Origin: Plasmodium brasilianum
Taxonomy: Eukaryota > Apicomplexa > Aconoidasida > Haemosporida > Plasmodiidae
Length of the DNA: 64,000 bases
Direction: 5' to 3'
NCBI RefSeq assembly: GCF_023973825.1
Contig: NC_090125.1
Location: forward strand, 1,758,928 to 1,822,927
A model generated the notes under the pieces. The model was not told the origin of the DNA, did no database searches, and was given only the letters and a program-made list of their open reading frames with translations. Position numbers and translations under genes: made by a program. How positions within the stretch are numbered: the stretch's first letter is position 1; every line of letters begins with the position of its first letter. Shown here piece by piece: positions 1 to 11,313 of this stretch.

Positions 1-305
1 TATGTACTTTATATATATGCATTCTTTTAAGTATAATCCTTTAGAACCTTTTTTTCTGAACTCATATGCATCATATATCAGCATTTACGTGCATAACGCA
101 TATGTTTACTGTTAATACATACATAATTATACACATATTATATATTTATATATAAATAAGAATATAATATTTTATTCCATCATTATATATATTACATTAT
201 TATATATCATATATATTACAACTCTTATATTATATATATAACATTATTATTATATATAGTATATAATGCCACTATTATTTTATATATATATAACATTATA
301 TATAT

Positions 306-355
<50 letters not shown>

Positions 356-1092
356 GTAAATGCAGATGAAGGATCGAGATCTAGAAAAAAAAAAAAAAAT
401 GTACGGTCGTTTGATGGGCTTACTCTTGTTATGTATTTAAAAAAAAAGAGAACAAGATGAAAACAATGAAAAAAATAAAAAATTTTAAATTAAAAAAAAT
501 ATATAAAGATTTAAAAGGAAATAAAAAGAATTAAGAAAATAAAAATAAACAAAAGAATTAACTTTTGTTAGTAAAAAGCAGTTCAAATAACTTCTTTTTA
601 AAATTTTTTTTACGTAATATTTTTATATATATTGTATTTACATAAAAAATATATATATATTTATATATTTGTTTATATACCAATGCAACTATATAATATA
701 CGTACTGTTGTTATCATTTTGCAAGGAGTTCATTAACAAAAATAAGATTTTTTTTTTTTTTTTTCTTCATATCATCATTTTGCAATGTTGTATTGTTACA
801 TTTCTGCTTTTTTTCCATTTTTAATCGTTTTATATTTTTACAAAATAATTTTTGATATATTTTTTGTTAAATAGAAATGAAAAAGATTTGGAAGGGGGGG
901 GGACCGTTATCATATTAATATGGTTCTGTTAAATATTAAGGCGCAAACTTTCTTTTTTTTGCCATGTTAAAAATTAATATAATACCATATAATAAAGTAA
1001 AATATAAAATACATAGTTTTTAAGAGTAAGGCCTTTTTATACTGCTACGTACAATGAGTCAAAATTAGATATAAATAAATTAATCCGTATAT

Positions 1093-1124
<32 letters not shown>

Positions 1125-1827
1125 CTTACATACTTATGAATTACAATTATACAAATTTTTCCTTTTATGAACTGAATATAACGAATGCATTTTAATTGAT
1201 TAAACTAAATAAAACTTCCTTTAATTTTTATATAACAAATTAAGGTAAAAAAGGGCACTTGAGCTTTTTTAACGGTGTTTAGATATATGTACATATATAT
1301 GAGCTTATGTACGTATCTTTGTATATATGTTTATGTATATACATATGTACGTGCTTAAATGGCAAAAAAGAGGTAATAAGAAATGCGTAAGTTCCACGCA
1401 GTGAAAACCAGTGTTGCGTACAGTTTTGAAAAAGACGACTAAAACAGTACTTCAAAGTATATGCCAACATTTACATACATAAATGTATATAAATGTATAT
1501 ATGTATATATGCGCTTATGTATGTATATGTGCATTTATTAATGTATATATGTGTATATGCATTTATTAATGTATATATATATACATAAGCGCATATATAC
1601 ATATATACATTTGTACGTATAAGAGTACAAAAGCACGATTGACCATTTGGATTTACGTTCTTTTGGTCTGTAAAGTAAAAACATATTACTACATAAATGT
1701 AAAATATGCACGCTTTATTTTATCAAAAGAAAAACATGAAAACGCGACCTCGAATATGCGTTAACTGCTGTATAATGACCTTTTTACAGTATAAATAAAT
1801 GAGGTAAAAGGTTTTGATAATTTAAAT
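1..1827. other. A+T-rich intergenic DNA, left edge
   Basis: I see no supportable gene here. The stretch holds a (TA)n tract at about 310-344, several poly(A)/poly(T) runs, and imperfect TATATG/TGTATA-type repeats at 1480-1620. Short open frames, such as one on the minus strand near 1370-1470, are no longer than expected by chance at this base composition. Confidence 0.6.
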
Positions 1828-2240
1828 ATGTTAAGTTCATGCAATGAAAACAATGTGAAGAGAGCTCCGAAAGAAAATTTCGTTCTACGAGCACGCAATC
1901 TTCGTAAACGTACTTTTTGAAAAAATGTTTTAAAAAATATAGCCTTTTTCTTTTTTTTTTTTATTTCTTTTTTCATTTCCATTTATTTTTCTTTTCCTTT
2001 TTCTTTTCTTTTCTTTTCCATTCTGATCCTTTCCTTTCTCTTTTTTTATCTTATATAAAAGGCATAGTATACCGAAAATTTATGATCCAAATAAATGCTA
2101 GGAAATTCTTTGAATACCCGCACTCCCAACTTTGCAAATTTATTTTTAAAAACATTAAGGAGTATTACTTTTTAAAATGTATATTTATGTGTAAAGAAGG
2201 CAGAGAGATACAAATTTACTTTCTGTTATATAAAATTTAA
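1828..2240 (+). CDS. possible two-exon fragment of an unrecognised small gene
   Basis: Tentative. An ATG at 1828 opens a purine-rich frame of 25 codons that reaches a GTAAAC donor after 1903. A frame starting near 2072, after a T-rich tract ending in AAAAG, runs open to the stop at 2238-2240 and includes IQINARKFFEYPHSQLCKF. The phases fit (1 base out, 2 bases in). A further open stretch at 2596-2790 could encode a hydrophobic tail, VPLAHFYILVKAYSLMAKHG, but no splice phase joins it cleanly. G+C is higher than in the flanks. I do not recognise the protein, and chance open frames in A+T-rich DNA remain a serious alternative. Confidence 0.22.
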
Positions 2241-2879
2241 TTGTAAGTTTCATTGAAAAAAAAAAAAAATATGTATACAATGAAATAAAACATGAATTGC
2301 AAAATAAGAAGTGGTAATATGATAAAATGGGAAAATGAAAATGTTCTTGCGTCAAACGGGAAAGAGATGGAAACAAAATTTAATTCGTTTTATATTAAAA
2401 AAAAAAAAAAAAAAAAGAAAACGAAAATGAAAATGAAAGAAAATAAAAGAAAACCATACAAAAAAAAAATTGAAAAAAATGGAATAAAAAAAAAGATAAG
2501 TTATATGCTGGAACAAAATTAAGATTAAAACGAATAAATTTCTATTTGTGTGATAACATTGCTTTTTCTTCTTTTTCACTTTCTCATAAAGTTCCACAAA
2601 CAAGTATTTGTCTGGGTATACGCAGTTCCGCTTGCGCATTTTTATATTCTTGTAAAAGCATATTCCTTAATGGCAAAGCATGGTGAACATTTTCTTCCAT
2701 TATTTATAAGTGTATACTTACTCATAGTTGCATCTTGTGTGAAAATGTGTATACCCTTTTTATCATTTTTTAAAGTGTGTCACAGTAATTAGCGTTCGAT
2801 AAATTTAAAAAAGAAAAAAAATGAGAACATCTTGCTTTTATGAAATGAAAAAATAGGCATGTTCAATTGGTTTTTCTTG

Positions 2880-3020
2880 TTTTGCTTTTTTCGTTTTTTT
2901 CTTGTTTTGCTTTTTTCGTTTTTTTCTTGTTTTGCTTTTTTCGTTTTTTTCTTGTTTTATTTTTGTTTTTTTCTTGTTTTATTTTTGTTTTTTTCTTGTT
3001 TTATTTTTGCATTTTTCCTC
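2880..3020 (+). repeat. T-rich minisatellite, about 24-bp unit
   Basis: Tandem copies of a unit close to tttcttgttttgcttttttc, later degenerating to tttcttgttttatttttg. It is a simple pyrimidine-rich array; open frames through it (Phe/Leu/Cys-only) are not proteins. Confidence 0.75.
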
Positions 3021-3825
3021 TTTTTTTCTAGTCTATTTTTATTTTTATGTTTTTTGCTCTTATTATAATTATAACAAACACAACGAGAAAAGCAATAATG
3101 GGGAAAGAGGAGGAGTGCAAAAAGTACCACTTTTTGTATAAGTCAGAGATTTGCACACTTTTACAAAATTAAAGTTCATCGTAGGAATAATTTTTTTTGC
3201 TATGTTTTTCAATTAAATGTAGATATGGAGGAAGTTCCATTAATAAAACGGCGACTGTCCAAGTTATGTTTATATGGTTTATCTAAGGAGTTACAGGGAA
3301 AAAAAAAAAAAAAATTTATATATAGCTTGCGGAAAAGAAGTGAACAGTAGTAGGGATACATGTACATTTGTATATACATATATGTAAGTATTTATTTGGT
3401 TAATTTCTTTTTTTCTCTTTTTTGTTTTTTTTTTTTTTGTCAATATTTACGTAATTTGTAGAGTAGAACGATATGGGTTCGTCTATTTTAAGTGTATACC
3501 GCATAAACTCGTGTAAATATATGAGCCTATATATATGGGGGAATAAAAACGTTGTCACGTAAATTTTGCAAGCTTATGGAGCTGCGTATATATACTATGA
3601 ATGTGTTTACACACTGAATATATATGCTCATATGTAATGGAACTACATATGCTTAAAGAACAATTTTAAAATTCACATATGAATAACCTCATCGCAATTC
3701 ATACGGATCGAAATAACATTAATACAAAAAGCACAGAAACGGTTACCACGGAACGAGTGTGAGAAAGTGGGGTAAACGTATTTAAAAGACTAACATAGTT
3801 ATCGTTACACTTTTTTTTTTTTTTT
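3021..3825. other. intergenic DNA downstream of apyrase
   Basis: Mostly non-coding. Small coding-like patches on the plus strand lie at 3098-3150 (an ATG frame containing MGKEEECKKYHFLY), 3223-3310, and 3465-3515 (frame ending VERYGFVYFKCIPHKLV, then TAA, after a TTTGTAG acceptor). They could be exons of one small gene, but I could not join them in consistent phase. Confidence 0.4.
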
Positions 3826-5575
3826 TTACCCAAAACAGGACGTTTGCGCTTTTTCAATGTTTGACTCAGGCCTAACAACTTTTCTAATTTCATCTATCGT
3901 GAGGGGACAAACTTGTTCTGCCTTTTGCATATACATGTCTGTGTTCAACAGCATGGGGTTGTAGCTCTCCGAGATGTTCAGTATATCCTGAATGTGTGTT
4001 AAGAAAAAATTAAGAAATTATGTATGGGAAAAAAAAAAAAAGAGCTAGCTAGCTATTTTATCCTTAGCAAAAAGGTAATTAACAAGTAAACGGCGACGTT
4101 TAGCAATTTGATGTCCTGTTCTTTTGCTTTTTATTGCTCCTTTTTGCTACTTTATTTTATTTTTATTTATTTATTTATTTTTTCTTTTTCTTCTTCATTC
4201 TCTTTTTGCTGTTTTCCGTTCCGGCGCTTACAATTGCGAAGTGGTGGAAATTTTCAATTCCGTAAAGTTTTATAAATTTCTTCATTTTAAAGGGAAGACT
4301 GTCTATTTGTGAATGGTCCAGGATGTCCCTTATTTGTGTTTTACATAAATTGTATTGCCCCGTTCCCACGCCAACATATTCATCTTCACCTAACTGTGTA
4401 TTACCATGATACTCCTTTAATTCTTCTTCTATTGATGTTTTATATAAATTATTAATATGAAATTTAAAGTCTTTAGGGAAACAAGCAAGTGGAATAAATT
4501 TATTTGTTTTATCTTCTTTTTTATAATGCTTATGTACAACATAATGTAGATAAGTTTTCATTGCGTTTTGTCTTCCTAATACTAAGTAGCTTTTACAGTA
4601 TAAATATATATAACTATTAAAAAAACGAATTTTCACAATATTTCGATTTTTATAATTTTCTTCTATAAAACTTTCTTTATTCTTATTTTCTTTACGCTGA
4701 TAATTAAATACATTTAATATATCATCACTCATATTAGATAAAGGAATTTTTACAATAATTTGTGCAGTGGCTCCACCTAATTCTAAAACTCCGATTGTGT
4801 CTTCCTGATCGTTGGAAAATTTTCTAATGGAAGGGGACTCATCAACACTTTTAGTTATCCTATCATCAAGAGTTTTTCCTTTGTCTGTTTCTACCATTTC
4901 AATACCATCACTTGTGCTATTCTTATCGTTCTCCTTCTTATTTGTAAAAAACACAGGACTAGGTGATAGCTTTTCTAGAAGCGCGTAGATAGATACAAAA
5001 GATAATATAGCTTCTTCCTTTCCACTTAAAACTTTTATTAACAAGTCATCAATTAATAAAAATTCATTAAAATAGGTATAAAAATAAGATTTGATAAAAC
5101 TAATATATTCTTCTGATTTTTGTATACTAAGTAACCTAAATCCTCCTGATGCTCTAATAATTATTACTGTCATACATCTTTCTGACTCCATAACATTTCC
5201 ATAAATAAAATTTTTTATATTTTTAAAATAATCATAAAAAGATTCTTTGTCATTATTTGTAAAGTAATTATTTAATAAGTACACTAATCCAGGAGTAGTT
5301 CTGTAACTCACTGAAGGAATATATATTTTTATATCTTTATTATTATTCAAAATTTCGTAATTATAAATATGAACCCTTGTACCTGTTGAACCTGCATCAA
5401 TAACTACCGATTTTTGTATATAATTATTTTCTAAATTTTCCTGTTCATTATTTTCTAAGTTGTTATTAATTTTTTCACCATTTATTCTTATATTTAGATA
5501 TATTAGAATTGCATAGAACAAAATTATAAGTCTAAAAGGTTCTTTTTTTATGGCTCTCTCATTTTTCATTTTCAT
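3826..5575 (-). CDS. apyrase / ectonucleoside triphosphate diphosphohydrolase (GDA1/CD39 family)
   Basis: Apyrases hydrolyse the terminal phosphates of nucleoside tri- and diphosphates; parasite members are usually in the secretory pathway. Exons are 5575-4232 and 3987-3826, phase 0, with a 244-bp intron (donor GTAAGC, acceptor TTCAG), giving about 501 residues. A short hydrophobic N-terminal segment (residues 14-29) suggests a signal anchor. Apyrase conserved regions are visible: DAGSTGTR at 60-67, IRASGGFRLL at 140-149, SGKEEA at 184-189 and LELGGATAQI at 264-273. The last has Glu where the family consensus has Asp. An in-frame TTG at 5638 extends the frame upstream, but 5575 is the first ATG; a second ATG lies two codons later. 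A Lys/Asp-rich insertion separates regions 3 and 4. The last exon gives a C-terminus ending SCFG. The family call is secure; localisation is inferred. Confidence 0.9.
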
Positions 5576-7546
5576 AGACACACACTTTCCTTGCCGTAAA
5601 ATCAGATGGGGAAGGAGCAGCTGAAAACTGATACTCAACTTTAAGCGGCGAGATAGCTACTGAGGTCCGTTACTAGCAAGAAGTGGTAAGAACTCAGATT
5701 AGTTTCTATTTCAAATAAAATGCGCAAAAAATATGCTGCTGCAATTTGGTTTCTCCCCCGATGGTTTATATTTTTTCTATATAATGCTAAAATAATTGTC
5801 GTTAGTAATTTATAAAATTCTGTTTTATGCAGAGTTTATATTTTAAAGAGAAGCCCATCTAGCCTCATAACATACATTTCCGAATATGCACATGAATATG
5901 CACATGTACGTATATGCATATCTATGTACGCACGTATTTTGTCTTCGGTGGACGAAATGGATATCGCAGTCTTGTTTTCGAATTCTGTACTCTTTATTCC
6001 CTTCTATTCAGTTAATAAATAAAACTCACAATTTTATCTCTTTGCCATTCACGCTAAAAAAAAAATAAACTTTTCTAGCTTTTTCATTTGCCTTTGCTTC
6101 TTTTTGTTATATTTCGAGCAGGAAAAATACAAAAAGGGCTATTGTTTTTTAGCGTTACGCCAAATTATGGCATATGAGAGTTTGGCAAAAACAAAAATGT
6201 TTTACAGTGAAAGGATACGCATATATGTACGTGTACACATGTGTTTTTGTTTTTGTTTTTGTTTTTGCTTTTGCTTTTGTTTGCACTTGGGCGGAATTTT
6301 AGAGTTTGCTAATTTAATCATTCGGCTGTTGGATATGATTAGCTATTTAGCTACTGGATATATGGAAAAAAAAAGAAAAAAGAAAAAGCTACAGATAAAG
6401 TTAAAGCCAAGATGATGATGTAGCAATAGGGTATTATTTAGTATGTAAAATATACCCTTGTGTGTTTTGACATTTTGAAAAAAGAAAATTAAAAAAGGAG
6501 AAACAATTGACAGAAGAAGAAAAATCAGGACAAAAAGTTATGTTGAACATTATGTGTTAAAAAATTTTGAAGTGCACTTGAAGAGAAAAAAAAATAAATA
6601 AATAAAAAAAGGCTCTTCTTTACAGTTGCCATGTAATAATATATACATACTTCCATACACAAGCACATTTATATGTGCATACTTCAAAAATATTATGAAC
6701 GAACAGATATATATATTGCATATACATTAAACAGCAAGGAGAACACAAATAGTTCTAGTTAAATGCAATGGTAATAAGGAATATTTATGTATTAAAAAAA
6801 ATTTTTTTTTTTAAATTGATACGCCTACTAATGCAAGTAATATTGAAGCTTGTTTTACTGCTAATAATAAAGTACAAGGTACATGATTTGTGCCAAATTG
6901 CACATAATATGCTGTAATCATTGCGCCTACTGTACATACTTGTGTATATATGTATGGGTGTTTAGCCATCCGAGCGTTATAGCGAATATATGTTTAGATT
7001 GCAAAATATGCTATATATTATTTGCTTGTATGGAAAAATGCTACAATGGAAAAGAATGCATTAATTCGGAAAGACACACAACTTATATGAAATATTAATT
7101 TTTTTGTAAGAGGATTTTCACTATTTAGTATATCTGAAAGGCATATTTAAAGTTTCTCACAACACATTAATTGCGGTCATACCTTTTTCCCTTTTTTATT
7201 GAATGGTGTTCCTTTGGCACATGAACAAGTAATGCGATTATATTTATAATTCAAGTTTTAACGTTATTCATGTAATTTAAATTTCTGAGTTGCTGCTATT
7301 TTTTTTTCTCTTTTTTTTTTTTTTAATATTATCCTTCGATTACATATAATAATGTGTGGGAACAGATAAAACCGAATTTACTATTTTAAAATAAATACCT
7401 TTATGTAATAGTATGTTAATATATATATGTATACATATAAATTTTTTCCTTTCATTACTAAAAATGGCTAATTTATTGGCACAGGTGACGCATAACATAA
7501 GCTAGTTATTTTATCACTCCATATATGCCTAACATATTACTACCTA

Positions 7547-7551
<5 letters not shown>

Positions 7552-7600
<49 letters not shown>
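7552..7600. repeat. (TA)n microsatellite
   Basis: About 24 uninterrupted TA dinucleotides between unique flanks. Expected to be length-polymorphic. Confidence 0.9.
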
Positions 7601-7602
<2 letters not shown>

Positions 7603-7655
7603 TTCTATGCTTTAATGGAAGTAAAATTGATGCGTTTTTCCAAACAACCATAGGA

Positions 7656-7723
7656 CACCGAGCCTATATAACAACTCTTTCGTTAAATAGCACCGAGCCT
7701 ATATAACAACTCTTTCGTTAAAT
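7656..7723. repeat. two-copy 35-bp direct repeat
   Basis: The unit beginning CACCGAGCCTATATAACAAC occurs at 7656-7690 and again at 7691-7723, identical over 33 bases. It is G+C-richer than its surroundings and not obviously coding. A simple recent duplication. Confidence 0.9.
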
Positions 7724-8036
7724 GCATCTCATTTATTTTTCTTTTTTTAAATCGATAAGAACGGCTTATGTTACTGTTATTATTATAATCATACTATGCT
7801 ATAGCATGTTACATTATGTATTATATTTTATTCACAAAAAATGAAAAAAAAAAAATTTGTTAGTAGCAAACATTTACACTATAATATACTAATATAAATG
7901 ATAAAAAAAGCAATAAATAATATAAATAAATTAAATTATGAAAAAAATAAAAACAAAGGGGACCCTTTTTAAAAAGTATATATCAATCTCATGCCACATG
8001 TATTATCTACGTTTATCATAACAGATATCAGTGAAT

Positions 8037-8384
8037 CTATAGTTTGTCGAGTGGTACCATGGCGTCCGAAAATTTCTTAACAAGTAAAACTTCACTTAGA
8101 ATGTTTAGTTCAACTATTTCGCCTAGTTCAACTATTTCGATTAGTTCAACTATTTCGCCTAGTTCAACTATTTCGCCTAGTTCAACTATTTCGCCTAGTT
8201 CAACTATTTCGCCTAGTTCAACTATTTCGCCTAGTTCAACTATTTCGCCTAGTTCAACTATTTCGCCTAGTTCAACTACTTCGCCTAGTTCAACTATTTC
8301 GGTTAGTTCATTAGTTAAACTAGTTCAACATGGTTTTGTTTTCATTTTCTCAGTTTTTTCAACTTCTTCCTTCTTCGTACTTCT
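8037..8384 (-). pseudogene. possible 3' end of a repeat-containing gene, interrupted by TGA
   Basis: The minus strand is purine-rich and has one long frame. From 8384 it reads RSTKKEEVEKTEKMKTKPC, meets an in-frame TGA at 8325-8327, then runs through Glu/Val/Leu-rich hexapeptide repeats (GEIVEL, about 11 copies) and a unique tail including LLVKKFSDAMVPLDKL, with a stop at 8037-8039. The unique flanks on this strand look more protein-like than the plus-strand SSTISP frame, which starts at an ATG at 8059. The TGA could be a nonsense mutation. Alternatively the repeat exon starts at the TAG acceptor just inside it (phase 2). I do not recognise the protein and did not find the upstream exons. Confidence 0.4.
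8107..8304 (-). repeat. 18-bp minisatellite, 11 copies
   Basis: Tandem copies of agttcaactatttcgcct (plus-strand sense) with a few substitutions. The unit is a multiple of three, so it is open in more than one frame. On the minus strand it encodes the GEIVEL repeat. Confidence 0.9.
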
Positions 8385-8399
8385 TTATTTTAAAAAATA

Positions 8400-9869
8400 A
8401 TCAACAGAAAATTTAAAATTTTCTACTTTAAAGCACTGGCACATTATATAGATATATTATAAATTGTACGAGAATAATACGAACATAAATTTTTTATACC
8501 TTATTATAATGCAAATACTTTATCAGTACGTTCATTTTGGCCTATATACTGACAGAATTTTTTTTTGTTTGGACGGCTCGCTAATTATATTTACTGCCTT
8601 GCACTATGTTAATGTAAAATAATGTAAAGCAAGTTTTTATTTTATGCGTATTCATCTGCTATGTATATATTTATATAAATATATGTACGAATATAGTAAT
8701 ATGTCATTATATATGTTTGTTCTGCTTCAAAATAAAATGTAAACCATAAACCTATAAAAAATTTTCTTTCACCTCATTTTAATATATACCACTTCTATAT
8801 ATACATATATATATATGTATATGTATACGTATACATGTACGTATACAATTATACTTATAAACATTTAAATATAATATTTACGTACATGTATATATATATA
8901 GCAGTACGGATTATATTACGCAAAAATAAATTTAAAATAAAAGAAATTAAATTTTTGTTTTTCTGCTATTTTTTTATAATTTGTTATGAATTAAGAAAAT
9001 TTAAACTTTAATAAAAAAAGAAATTTTTTTTTAGATTTTAATTAATTTATACATTAAATAAATATTTTACATATATATGTTATATAATGGTATATATATA
9101 TATACGTAAATATATATATAGTTATATATGCATACTTATAATTTATATTATATGCGAATACGCAATATATATATTTACGATTCGTGTTTTTACGTTAATA
9201 TTTTTAATTTTTTTTTTAGCTTTGAAAACCTTGTAGTTTTGTCAGTAAAAAAAAAATAAATTAGTTGAGAAATATTACTTTTTTTTTTTTCTTTTTTTAT
9301 TTTGTATTATTAGATTAGAAGACTATTAGTCCATTCTAATCTAACAAATATTTTAGTGCAAGTTTTCCGTTTTATTCTTAATTGTACTTATACATATACG
9401 TCTGTATTATAAATTTTCCTGCCGAGTATTTTTTGTAATATTGTTAATTTAGTTATTACTGCTTAGCTGTATAATAGGCGGTATAATAATAGCCACTGTA
9501 AAAAAAGTACTCATTTATTTAACTGTAGATCATTAGAAAGGTACGATTTCTCGAATGAGGGGGGTATTTTCGCGTTTATAAATACGTACATGCAATTATA
9601 CATACATATACATACATAAACATACATATACATACATAAACATACATATACATACATAAACATACATATACATACATAAACATACATATACATACATAAA
9701 CATACATATACATACATAAACATACATATATATACATAGCCACATACTTACATACCAACATACATACATATATATATACACATACTACGATTGCTGATAC
9801 TGGATCGTACTTCTAATAGCTAAGTGCAAATCTCCTTGTGTGTGCGTTTTAAGGATATATACAAGAAAT
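8400..9869. other. A+T-rich upstream region of the cysteine-rich gene
   Basis: No gene recognised. It contains poly(T) runs and, at 9601-9730, a 20-bp minisatellite. The promoter of the plus-strand cysteine-rich gene should lie here. Confidence 0.5.
9601..9730. repeat. 20-bp minisatellite, 6.5 copies
   Basis: Near-perfect tandem copies of catacatatacatacataaa ending about 140 bp upstream of the cysteine-rich gene start. Open frames across it (Met/Tyr/Val/Cys-only) are artefacts. Confidence 0.92.
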
Positions 9870-10748
9870 ATGGTTAGAGTAAACAGTTTGTTGATATATT
9901 CTTTAGTCCTAATCCTAAATGGACTAAGTGAAAAATTAAAGGTTATGTTTACCGTATCAGGAAATATTATATTAAATGATGAATGGATAAGTAATGATTG
10001 GAAGTCTAACTGGAAAAATGATTATATGCTTAACGAGTCAATAAATAATATTTTAAGGCATGCACCAACACAAAATAGAGCAATAATTAATGAGCACATT
10101 AAAGAGTTATTAAGTGGAAAATACAATGCTGCAAATCCTAGAAAAATAATACATACAATATCTAACCTAGTTAAAAATGGAATGACAAAAAGTTTATGTG
10201 ATCATAATAAATCATTTATTATTTTTAAATTACCACATATAATATTTAATTCGGATTTATTTCATGATGTTAAATTGGATACAATTAATGGATTAATTAA
10301 TAATATAACAAAACATTTAGATGGATGTCAGTATAATGAAGAAGCAAATAATATTTCATTTATAACTAATGGATGTCAATCAGAATCAGATAGAAATATT
10401 ATTTTTGATAAAAACCAACAAGAAGCTTTTAGTAAAGATACTTCGAAATTATCTCCCAGTAATAATTTTTTTAGCACCCTCTTACAATGTTCTGTTGACA
10501 ACATAGGGTCAGGTGAGAAAACGATGATATGTGTTCAAGAGCATTTAGCCAAACGAAATTTAAAAATGTCAGACACTTGTGTAGCATGTTTTAGACAGTC
10601 AGTAGATTGTGGACGATCAAACTGTTGGATGCCTTGCTTATTTGGTAGTCCTTGTAGTGAGAAGTGCTATAACTGTGCTACAACAAATTGTAACAAGGAG
10701 TTGATTCGTTGTAGTGGTTTGGATGACCTTCCCGGCGCATGTTCATGA
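9870..10748 (+). CDS. secreted cysteine-rich protein, conserved-looking, function unknown
   Basis: A single exon of 292 codons. I chose the ATG at 9870; the frame extends upstream to a GTG at 9840. Residues 1-25 form a signal peptide (MVRVNSLLIYSLVLILNGLS). The middle is Asn/Ile-rich without low-complexity runs. The last 60 residues are packed with cysteines: CVACF, VDCGRSNCWMPC, GSPCSEKCYNC, TNCNKELIRC and a final GAC pair. That pattern suggests a disulfide-bonded extracellular domain. There is no second hydrophobic segment and no GPI-type tail. A Plasmodium surface or organelle-content protein is likely by inference. I do not recognise the domain. Confidence 0.85.
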   Translation: MVRVNSLLIYSLVLILNGLSEKLKVMFTVSGNIILNDEWISNDWKSNWKNDYMLNESINNILRHAPTQNRAIINEHIKELLSGKYNAANPRKIIHTISNLVKNGMTKSLCDHNKSFIIFKLPHIIFNSDLFHDVKLDTINGLINNITKHLDGCQYNEEANNISFITNGCQSESDRNIIFDKNQQEAFSKDTSKLSPSNNFFSTLLQCSVDNIGSGEKTMICVQEHLAKRNLKMSDTCVACFRQSVDCGRSNCWMPCLFGSPCSEKCYNCATTNCNKELIRCSGLDDLPGACS

Positions 10749-11278
10749 TGTGGTGAGCATAGCGATTTCAGCATCAACGTTAGCGGTAGTACCGATTAAT
10801 GTTGAACCCATAGTGTAAAGACTATAATGCGTATGATGCATATTCCGTTTGTGCACTACCAATTTGTTAGGTATATATGAGCACATGTACACAAAAAAGT
10901 GTGCAAATTGTTGTTATAAAGTATTTTTTTTTTTTTTTTTTCTCATCTTACCGCTACCCAAATATTCCTTTAACAAATTACGAACAGCGATAAAATAAAA
11001 ATTACAAGGGGCGTATTTTTTCTTGAATATATGAAGCTAAATAAGTATTTGTAACATCTGCGAATTTTTATTCATATTACATATATATATGCGTAATGTG
11101 CGAGTCAGTGAGTTGCTGAGTAAAGGGAAGAGAAAGTTCATCTGAAAAGGATAAATTTTTATTAAAATGTACCGACATTACGTGGTCATTATGTATCACC
11201 CTTCGTTATCATGTCGGAGAAATTACGCATATATATATGTATATTTTATATGTATATATATGTATTTATATATATGTG

Positions 11279-11313
<35 letters not shown>

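Larger units (their letters stand above)
5576..8036. other. A+T-rich intergenic DNA
   Basis: The apyrase promoter should lie at the left end. No gene is supportable. Coding-like but unassignable plus-strand patches occur at 5957-6020 and 6115-6410 (the latter split by a TTTTTG hexamer array at 6241-6280). A (TA)n tract sits at 7552-7600. Confidence 0.5.

Noticed and set aside
3463..3515. Short frame VERYGFVYFKCIPHKLV resembling the end of ribosomal protein bL36
   Set aside because: Only 17 residues, the Cys-Pro-His spacing is off, and no upstream Cys pair could be joined in phase.
5576..5638. Longer apyrase start at 5638
   Set aside because: The codon there is TTG; the first ATG is at 5575.
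8059..8400. Plus-strand SSTISP-repeat protein of about 113 residues with an ATG
   Set aside because: The strand is pyrimidine-rich, unlike the coding strands here, and its hydrophobic tail is the complement of a Lys/Glu-rich frame. The minus-strand reading is preferred.
9511..9781. Several open frames of Met/Tyr/Val/Cys only
   Set aside because: They are translations of the 20-bp minisatellite in different frames.
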